Assembly (NCBI GenBank): GCA_037143735.1 | Contig: JBAWYD010000085.1 | Location: 1 to 9,372 of the forward strand | Direction of reading: 5' to 3' | Origin: JAPLJQ01 sp037143735 | GTDB lineage: Bacteria; Desulfobacterota; Syntrophia; Syntrophales; UBA2185 | Length of the DNA: 9,372 nucleotides | Part shown: piece by piece, positions 4,374 to 9,372 of the stretch | Numbering within the stretch: position 1 is the first letter of the stretch | Layout of the letters: every line of letters begins with the position of its first letter | Position numbers and translations under genes: made by a program | Notes under the pieces: generated by a model | Told to the model about the DNA's origin: nothing | The model's database searches: none | What the model saw: the letters and a program-made list of their open reading frames with translations, nothing else

Positions 4374-5780
4374 ATGAAAAGACCGAAAACTTACCTCGGG
4401 TTTGTGCTCAGCCTAATGATCCTGACGGGCCTATTGGCCGGCTGCGCCGCTCCGCTTTACGAGGCAGCCGAACGGGGGGACATGAACGGAGTCCGCAAGC
4501 TGTTGGATCAAGGGGCGGATATCAACGAAACGTCAGAAAACGGCACCGCTCTCAGAGCGGCCGCTGCCACAGGCCGCATAGACATTATGCAGTACTTACT
4601 GGACCGTGGAGCCGATATCAATCTCGGGGCAGCTTGGTGGACTCCTTTGTCAGCGGCATCGGCCTCGGGTCAGTTGGAAGCAGTGCGGCTCCTGCTTGAC
4701 AGGGGGGCTGACATCAACGCAAAAAGTCCTGCTGTTGGATATACTGCCTTATGGTGGGCTGCGTATAGAGGACAAACGAAAGTCGTGCAACTGCTCCTTG
4801 ATCGAGGGTCTGACTGTTGCGAAACGGCCGCGCGTGAATTGAGTTCATACGACACACCGCTCAAGGCCGCTAAAAAACATGGACATGACGCGATCGTCAG
4901 GTTGCTCCAGCAGGCCGAGGCGCGCCAGCTCGGAACCACGTCGCCAACGGTTGCCTCTCCTGCGGCGGCCGCTCCAGTTCCGCAAACCTCGGTCAGCTTC
5001 CCGGCGAGCGATGTGGACACGCCACCTTCGATAAATGTCAAGACCAATGCTAACGCCTACGCGATCGTCATCGGCATTGAACAATACCGCCAGAAACTCC
5101 CGAGAGCCGATTATGCAACCCATGATGCCCGGATCGTCACCGACTATCTTACGAAGGCCCTCGGTTATCCGGAAGAAAATGTCGTCACACTTCTGAACGA
5201 ACATGCGTCGAACGTCGATTTCGTAAAATACTTTGAAAAGTGGCTCCTGAATAACGCGGATAAGGGAAGTACGGTATTTGTCTACTTCTCCGGCCACGGT
5301 GCGCCCGATCCAAAAAGCGGAGGGGCTTACCTTGTCCCCTATGACGGCGATCCGTCTTTTATCGCGGAGACAGGCTATTCACTGAAAAGAATGTATGATG
5401 CTTTAGGGAAGCTGCCAGCCAAGGAGATTGTTGTTGCGCTTGACTCCTGTTTTTCCGGAGCAGGCGGGAGATCTGTCCTGGCTAAAGGTGCCCGACCTCT
5501 GGTTATGAATCTGGGTAGTATACCTGTTACGGCCGCAAATATGACCATCATCGCCGCGGCTTCGCGAGATCAGATCAGTTCAACATATGGGGAGAAGGGT
5601 CACGGACTTTTTACATACTTCATGCTCAAGGGGATCAAAAACGAGGATGTGGTATATCAGGATGGTTCCATTGCGGTAAGCGACTTATTCAGTTACATCA
5701 AACCCCAGGTGGAGCGCATTGCAAGGAAACAATACAACAACGAGCAGTCACCACAGTTGATTGAGCCGAAAAAAGATTAA
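4374..5780 (+). CDS. Ankyrin-repeat lipoprotein with C-terminal caspase (peptidase C14) domain
   Basis: This encodes a 468-residue predicted cysteine peptidase held at the cell envelope. AGAGAGG (4361-4367) precedes the ATG. Residues 1-24 are a lipoprotein signal: basic start, hydrophobic core, lipobox LAGC with Cys24 as the lipid-bearing residue; no Asp follows it, so outer-membrane sorting is expected. Residues about 26-180 hold four to five ankyrin repeats (recurring LLDRGADIN words), a protein-binding domain. A Pro/Ala/Ser-rich linker spans about 185-222. Residues about 226-455 are a caspase-fold domain of peptidase family C14: strand YAIVIGIEQY, catalytic His308 in YFSGHG, catalytic Cys359 in ALDSCFSG. 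Asp357 beside the Cys recalls metacaspase-type proteins, which cut after Arg or Lys; that specificity is inferred. The gene is intact and sits right after leader copy 2. Confidence 0.95.
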   Translation: MKRPKTYLGFVLSLMILTGLLAGCAAPLYEAAERGDMNGVRKLLDQGADINETSENGTALRAAAATGRIDIMQYLLDRGADINLGAAWWTPLSAASASGQLEAVRLLLDRGADINAKSPAVGYTALWWAAYRGQTKVVQLLLDRGSDCCETAARELSSYDTPLKAAKKHGHDAIVRLLQQAEARQLGTTSPTVASPAAAAPVPQTSVSFPASDVDTPPSINVKTNANAYAIVIGIEQYRQKLPRADYATHDARIVTDYLTKALGYPEENVVTLLNEHASNVDFVKYFEKWLLNNADKGSTVFVYFSGHGAPDPKSGGAYLVPYDGDPSFIAETGYSLKRMYDALGKLPAKEIVVALDSCFSGAGGRSVLAKGARPLVMNLGSIPVTAANMTIIAAASRDQISSTYGEKGHGLFTYFMLKGIKNEDVVYQDGSIAVSDLFSYIKPQVERIARKQYNNEQSPQLIEPKKD

Positions 5781-6050
5781 GGAATTTGATGATTAAAAAA
5801 AGAAAGATGCCTCAGAGCAAGGTGGAGCGTCAATTGCGGCGCATTTCATTTTTTCATGAACCGTATTCACCCTGCCAAATACAAAGCGATAAAGACAAAA
5901 TTACATCATTTTGCTGAGTTGCGATTGAAACATTCATATTTTAGAGGTTGATTTTTCTGAAGGGCGGGGATATTTTTGACTTCCTGTAGTCAACGGGTTT
6001 GCCTTTTTTGCATGCATTGAAGAATTCAAATGGTATTCCTTCTTGATAGG
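5781..6050 (+). other. Intergenic stretch between caspase gene and toxin-antitoxin pair
   Basis: No large gene lies here. A 42-codon frame, 5789-5917 (MIKKRKMPQSKVERQLRR...), begins nine bases after the caspase stop; its upstream AAGG is a weak site and I see no family, so I leave it as a possible small gene or remnant. TGCATGCA (6010-6017) is a short palindrome. No clear intrinsic terminator follows the caspase gene. Confidence 0.4.
5789..5917 (+). CDS. Possible small basic protein, 42 residues
   Basis: This is a short open frame starting ATGATTAAA and ending TGA, with a basic N-terminal half (MIKKRKMPQSKVERQLRR). AAGG lies about six bases before the start. It could be a real small gene cotranscribed with the caspase gene, the tail of a lost gene, or chance. 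Nothing conserved is recognised. Confidence 0.2.
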   Translation: MIKKRKMPQSKVERQLRRISFFHEPYSPCQIQSDKDKITSFC

Positions 6051-6103
6051 TGTGGTAAAAATATTTGACAGGTCATTTAACAGGTGCTATTATTGATACC
6101 ACA
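6051..6103 (+). promoter_or_regulatory. Inverted repeat flanking the toxin-antitoxin promoter (likely operator)
   Basis: TGTGGTA (6051-6057) and its exact inverse TACCACA (6097-6103) enclose the promoter, and ACAGGT occurs twice between them (6068-6073 and 6080-6085). Phd/YefM-type antitoxins normally bind operators over their own promoter and repress it together with the toxin, so these repeats are the natural candidate binding sites. Confidence 0.5.
6065..6093 (+). promoter_or_regulatory. Sigma70-type promoter of the toxin-antitoxin operon
   Basis: A perfect -35 TTGACA (6065-6070), a 17-base spacer and a -10 TATTAT (6088-6093). Transcription would start near 6100, some 27 bases before the antitoxin ATG. 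It gives the pair its own control inside the larger gene set. Confidence 0.75.
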
Positions 6104-6126
6104 AAAAGACCATTCAGGAGGTTACT

Positions 6127-6402
6127 ATGCAGTCAGGCATTAAATATTCAGAAGACGTTGTTCCGATTAGTGATCTAAAGATTAACCCTGGACGGATCAT
6201 AGATCAGGTTGATAAAACTCACCGACCTGTGCTTGTGACGAGCCGAGGAAGAGGTGTTGCCATTATTGAATCTTTAAAAGATTATGAGGCAAAAGCAGAA
6301 GATCAGGCATTCTTGCGCGGCGTTGTACGGGGCTTGATGGATATTGAAGAAGGAAAGGAAATAAGCCTGACGGATGTAAAAAAACATTTTGGAATGAGCT
6401 AA
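6127..6402 (+). CDS. Phd/YefM-family antitoxin
   Basis: This encodes a 91-residue antitoxin that should neutralise the toxin encoded five bases downstream and repress the shared promoter. AGGAGG (6117-6122) precedes the ATG at the usual distance. Residues about 10-57 match the Phd/YefM DNA-binding fold: VVPISDLKINPGRIIDQVDKTH, then a strand RPVLVTSRGRGVAIIES and a short helix LKDYEAKAED. The C-terminal part (residues 58-91) is the usual flexible toxin-binding region and includes FLRGVVRGLMDIEEGKE. Length and layout are normal for the family. Family assignment is firm; the exact subfamily is not. Confidence 0.88.
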   Translation: MQSGIKYSEDVVPISDLKINPGRIIDQVDKTHRPVLVTSRGRGVAIIESLKDYEAKAEDQAFLRGVVRGLMDIEEGKEISLTDVKKHFGMS

Positions 6403-6407
6403 TAGGC

Positions 6408-6707
6408 ATGCAGCGTAAGAAAGAGATCACTTTTGCTGCCTCGGCGGTCAATGATCTGGATGATATTCGTTCTTGGTATGCAGATCAACAGGTACCTGCC
6501 GTGGGAGATAATCTATTAAGAGAAATTGTTTCTCAAGTAGAAAGGCTTGGCGCTTTCCCCGAAAGTGGACGGATTGTGCCGGAATTTGGAATTGCGAATC
6601 TACGAGAGATTATCTGTTCGCCTTTCCGTATTATTTATCGTCTCGATGAAAGCAAGGTTAGAGTTATTAGGGTTTGGCGAAGTGAAAGACTACTCAAGAT
6701 GCCTTAA
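6408..6707 (+). CDS. ParE/RelE-superfamily toxin
   Basis: This encodes a 99-residue toxin of the ParE/RelE superfamily, the partner of the upstream antitoxin. Its ATG is five bases after the antitoxin stop, so the two are co-translated. The N-terminal strand and helices ITFAASAVNDLDDIRSWYADQ, the turn FPESGRIVPEFG, the strand LREIICSPFRIIYRLDE and the final strand VRVIRVWRSERLL are in the order usual for this family. RelE members cut mRNA on the ribosome and ParE members poison DNA gyrase. The sequence (FPESGR, R-x-IYR, HGRR-like end) is nearer the ParE-like 'plasmid stabilisation' group, but the target cannot be decided by eye. Length is normal and the frame intact. Confidence 0.87.
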   Translation: MQRKKEITFAASAVNDLDDIRSWYADQQVPAVGDNLLREIVSQVERLGAFPESGRIVPEFGIANLREIICSPFRIIYRLDESKVRVIRVWRSERLLKMP

Positions 6708-6778
6708 TTTTGAGAAGAAAGACTGAGTTGACACGTAACTTCCTGAAAGCGTTAATCCCTTGATTTCTATAATTATAG

Positions 6779-6805
6779 TAGATTTCTAATGCGAATCGTG
6801 ATAGT
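6779..6805 (+). promoter_or_regulatory. Repeated promoter-like box, copy 3
   Basis: TAGATTTC (6779-6786), ten bases, then CGTGATAGT (6797-6805). It is the closest match to copy 1 and stands 85 bases before the TPR-CHAT start codon at 6890. The full leader and terminator of copies 1 and 2 are absent. A stretch at 6849-6873 (GTGAATAT...TTAAT...AAACGG) may be a worn-down relic of the leader core. If the box is a promoter, the CHAT mRNA would have a leader of about 75 bases. Confidence 0.42.
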
Positions 6806-6889
6806 AAAAAAAGCATTCGGTAGAGAAAAATCTGTTTATAAATTGTCGTGAATATTTCTATTAATCATTAAACGGAATGATAGATCGAA

Positions 6890-9202
6890 ATGGATAGAAA
6901 CTATTTCATGATGAAATTCCATATTGGGATTTTATATCTTCCGATTCTCCTTACTTTTTTTTTAATTGGCTGCGGGACCTTGATTGCCCCTAAAGAAGAA
7001 AATCTGCGATTGAGCGGCCGATACCATGATGCCACCAAGTATATTGAAGACAGGGAGGCACAAGGACAGGCTTTAAGTCTGAGAGAGAGGTTTACGCTCT
7101 GCGATTCCTACCTTCAGACCTCTATTTATAAAAAGCTGTTCCTGTGTACGGAGGACTTAGAGCGGCAACTGGAATCGGAATCAGACCATATGCTTTTCAT
7201 GGGGGTTGGCTCCGTCTCGGCGATGCCCTGGATCATGCGGGCCCGTGCGCATCTGGAGTTGGGGAATATTGACCAAGCGATTATAGAAGCCGAAAAGGCC
7301 TACAGCATCGCCAAAGGGGGTTCTTCCGGATACGATACGAACCGGTTTACCGCTCTGGCGCTACTGGCCTACGCCCATGAGAAAAAGGAAAATCCCCAGC
7401 AGGCCGCCTTATACCTGGATAAACTTGATAAAGAGTCGATCTCTTTTTTGGGATGGGGTGTCCAGGCTCTGGAAAAAAGGAAGGCGAAAGCATTTGCCTA
7501 CTTCAGCCTGAAGAGGTACCGTGAATTCCTGGAAGAAGGGGAGGACAGTCTATCCGGATTCCTGATCGGCATTGCTCACGTCACAGGCGACATTCAACAG
7601 ACTTACGCCGATGAATTTCCTATTCGATTTGCCAAGGCTAAGGCGTTGTATGAAACCGGGAGGCCGGAGGAGGCCCTGAAGATTTATGGGGATCTGATTT
7701 CCTATCCACAAGTCAAACAATGGGGAAGCATTTACTGGCAGATCCTTTTTGATATGGGGAAACACTCGATACGCATTGGGAAAAACGCAGAAGGTATCAA
7801 TATCCTTGAAAAGGCTATTTCATCCATTGAGGAAAGACGTTCCACCATCGACACGGAGGCCGCGAGAATCGGCTTTGTCGGTGACAAGCAAGCTGTCTAT
7901 CACGAACTGATCAACGCCTTAATTATCGATAAACAATATGAAAAAGCTTTTGAGTATGTAGAGCGTGCAAAATCCCGTGCTCTGGTCGACCTTCTTGCCT
8001 CTAAGAAGGACTTTGCCTTGAAAGAAGGCAATGAACAGGAGATCGGAAGGGTTCTTGTCATGAATGAATCCATCGAGGAAGGGGCGATCATTCAGAATGC
8101 GTATGCCGACAGGAACAAAACACGCAGCATCCAAATCAAGGCGCGTGAAGATCTTAAAACCAAAGCACCGGAATTGGCCTCTCTCGTTACAGTCACCTCT
8201 CAACCGATTGCTGATCTTCAATCCCTGATCCCCAAGGAAGACGCTTTGATCGAATATTACTATCGGGATAAGGACATGTATGCCTTCATTCTGTCCGATG
8301 GCAAGTTGCAGACCATAAAGCTAGGCAGCGAAAAACTAACTGAGGATGTGCAGGCCTTCCGTAAGCTCATAGACACTCCCAATTCGATTCAATTCATGGA
8401 TCTATCAAAGAGGCTCTATAGACGCCTGTTCAAGCCCCTGGAGAGCACATTGGACAAGAGAAATCTTATCATCGTCTTTCATGGGGCCTTGCACTACCTC
8501 CCCATGAACGCCCTCCATGACGGACATGGCTACATCATCGACCGTTACACTATCCGCATGATGCCCAGCGCCAGCGCCATGAAGTATCTGCGGGAAAGGA
8601 AGACGGACAAAGGGGGAGGTGTCTTGGTTTTCGGCAATCCCAGTCTCGGTGATCCCAAGTATGATCTGGAGTATGCCCAGAGAGAAGCAGCAGAGATAGC
8701 CAAGATACGCCCGAAATCGAAGGTGCTCGTCAGGAAGGAGGCCACGGAAGGAGCGTTGCGCAAGTACGGCCATGACTACAGCTACCTTCACTTTGCCACC
8801 CATGGTCAGTTCAACCCGGATGCCCCGTTGAAATCGGCGCTCCTGCTTGCGCCGGACACCAAATACAACGGGATGCTTACCGTGGACAAACTCTATTCTC
8901 TCAACCTGGACGCCGACCTTGTGACCTTGAGTGCCTGTGAAACAGGACTCAGCAAGATTGCCAACGGGGATGATCTGGTGGGACTGACAAGGGGATTCCT
9001 TTATGCCGGTTCGAGCTCCATTGTTGCTAGTCTCTGGAAGGTGGATGATCTGGCCACATCGCAACTGATGGCCCGTTTTTATGCGGAGTTGGATACGAGC
9101 GACAAGCGGGAGGCCTTGCGGACAGCCCAGTTGGAAACAAAAAAGAAATATTCTCATCCGTATTATTGGGCGGCGTTCCAGTTGATGGGAAGTGCTAATT
9201 AA
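6890..9202 (+). CDS. TPR-CHAT lipoprotein (caspase-like peptidase, clan CD)
   Basis: This encodes a 770-residue predicted envelope protein with a protease-like C-terminus. Residues 1-28 form a lipoprotein signal: hydrophobic core and lipobox LIGC with Cys28; the next residue is Gly, so outer-membrane sorting is expected. The start at 6890 lacks a strong ribosome binding site; ATGs at 6908 and 6911 would also keep the signal. Residues about 45-400 are a series of TPR-type helical repeats (for example ARAHLELGNIDQAIIEAEKA and AKALYETGRPEEALKIYGDL), ending with the SRALVDLLA helix that commonly precedes CHAT. Residues about 445-768 are the CHAT domain with catalytic His638 in FATHGQ and Cys683 in LSACETG, then the usual GDDLVGLTRGFLYAGSSSIVASLW block. 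CHAT proteins are caspase relatives; TPR-CHAT members include the Csx29 protease of type III-E CRISPR. No effector or CRISPR gene lies nearby. The gene is intact and ends at its own terminator. Confidence 0.95.
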   Translation: MDRNYFMMKFHIGILYLPILLTFFLIGCGTLIAPKEENLRLSGRYHDATKYIEDREAQGQALSLRERFTLCDSYLQTSIYKKLFLCTEDLERQLESESDHMLFMGVGSVSAMPWIMRARAHLELGNIDQAIIEAEKAYSIAKGGSSGYDTNRFTALALLAYAHEKKENPQQAALYLDKLDKESISFLGWGVQALEKRKAKAFAYFSLKRYREFLEEGEDSLSGFLIGIAHVTGDIQQTYADEFPIRFAKAKALYETGRPEEALKIYGDLISYPQVKQWGSIYWQILFDMGKHSIRIGKNAEGINILEKAISSIEERRSTIDTEAARIGFVGDKQAVYHELINALIIDKQYEKAFEYVERAKSRALVDLLASKKDFALKEGNEQEIGRVLVMNESIEEGAIIQNAYADRNKTRSIQIKAREDLKTKAPELASLVTVTSQPIADLQSLIPKEDALIEYYYRDKDMYAFILSDGKLQTIKLGSEKLTEDVQAFRKLIDTPNSIQFMDLSKRLYRRLFKPLESTLDKRNLIIVFHGALHYLPMNALHDGHGYIIDRYTIRMMPSASAMKYLRERKTDKGGGVLVFGNPSLGDPKYDLEYAQREAAEIAKIRPKSKVLVRKEATEGALRKYGHDYSYLHFATHGQFNPDAPLKSALLLAPDTKYNGMLTVDKLYSLNLDADLVTLSACETGLSKIANGDDLVGLTRGFLYAGSSSIVASLWKVDDLATSQLMARFYAELDTSDKREALRTAQLETKKKYSHPYYWAAFQLMGSAN

Positions 9203-9229
9203 AAATACTTTACGCAACATCTAAAGAGT

Positions 9230-9255
9230 GGGCCTCTGCGGGAGGTCCATTTTCT
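9230..9255 (+). terminator. Intrinsic terminator after the TPR-CHAT gene
   Basis: GGGCCTC (9230-9236) pairs with GAGGTCC (9242-9248), with one G-T pair and a five-base loop, and is followed by ATTTTCTT. It starts 27 bases after the CHAT stop codon and closes this transcription unit. Confidence 0.82.
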
Positions 9256-9265
9256 TATTACCATT

Positions 9266-9295
9266 GAGATTGTTTCAAATAGTAATCCTCACTAT
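9266..9295 (+). promoter_or_regulatory. Repeated promoter-like box, copy 4 (diverged)
   Basis: GAGATTGTTTC, ten bases (AAATAGTAAT, 9277-9286), then CCTCACTAT. It keeps the TTTC-N10 spacing and the inner AAAT...AAT of the other copies but has two extra bases in the left part and CCTC in place of CGTG. It lies right after the CHAT terminator, so it would serve the next gene beyond the window. A 5-base-stem hairpin GCCGC/GCGGC (9328-9340) is the only other structure seen before the window ends. Confidence 0.32.
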
Positions 9296-9372
9296 TCATA
9301 ATACCGTACATCTGTTTGTTCAAGTAAGCCGCTACGCGGCAGATTTCCATTAATATCCTTCTGATATCATAA

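Noticed and set aside
4670..5297. Open frames on the - strand opposite the caspase gene.
   Set aside because: Both overlap the ankyrin and caspase domains on the other strand and read as low-complexity shadow sequence.
8405..9220. 271-residue open frame on the - strand.
   Set aside because: It lies wholly opposite the CHAT domain, whose + strand frame carries conserved motifs; the - strand product has no recognisable features and no start signal.
1048..9295. Repeated boxes as integron attC sites bounding gene cassettes.
   Set aside because: The boxes bound modules like cassettes would, but no RYYYAAC/GTTRRRY core pair or long attC-type hairpin is present and no integrase is seen.

Overview
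The window reads as an accessory stretch of a Gram-negative chromosome. The clearest signs are two predicted lipoproteins with N-terminal lipoboxes, several small inner-membrane proteins, and a 131-bp MITE built around the GTCATTCCCG...CGGGAATCCAG type of inverted repeat. A possible PEP-CTERM remnant fits too. A Desulfobacterota (deltaproteobacterial) or similar host is plausible, but this is inference from style; no marker gene is present. All convincing genes are on the + strand.

Layout. Bases 4-52 look like the outer end of an IS21-type insertion sequence lying to the left. A good sigma70-type promoter (145-174) then drives two small overlapping genes of unknown function (222-491 and 488-763). 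A gene-poor stretch follows (764-1394). It holds a possible decayed PEP-CTERM fragment on the - strand and the first copy of a repeated regulatory unit (promoter-like box, structured leader, intrinsic terminator). Next comes a four-gene cluster: a 4-TM protein with a helical tail (1395-2066), a very small caspase/CHAT-like protein with a probably frameshifted N-terminus (2177/2244-2693), a membrane-protein gene cut in two by the MITE (2837-3226 plus 3363-3614), and a membrane protein with a pseudopilin-like tail (3632-4126). The second copy of the regulatory unit (4199-4335) lies just before an ankyrin-repeat/caspase lipoprotein (4374-5780). A Phd/ParE-type toxin-antitoxin pair with its own promoter and inverted repeat (6051-6707) separates this from a TPR-CHAT lipoprotein (6890-9202), which ends at a clear terminator. 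Shorter forms of the promoter-like box lie before the TPR-CHAT gene (6779) and after its terminator (9266).

How it may fit together. Three separate proteins carry the His...Cys pattern of clan CD (caspase/CHAT) peptidases: H63/C100, H308/C359 and H638/C683. Two are predicted lipoproteins and the third follows what looks like an N-terminal membrane segment. The box TAGATTTC-N10-CGTG recurs at four places at the edges of these modules. At two of them it is followed, 80-81 bases after the start of the box, by a conserved leader with a covarying hairpin and a terminator. I infer a set of co-regulated, envelope-located protease-like modules. Their substrates and purpose cannot be read from the sequence. 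Two genes of the four-gene cluster look damaged, so that cluster may be decaying while the ankyrin-caspase and TPR-CHAT genes look intact.
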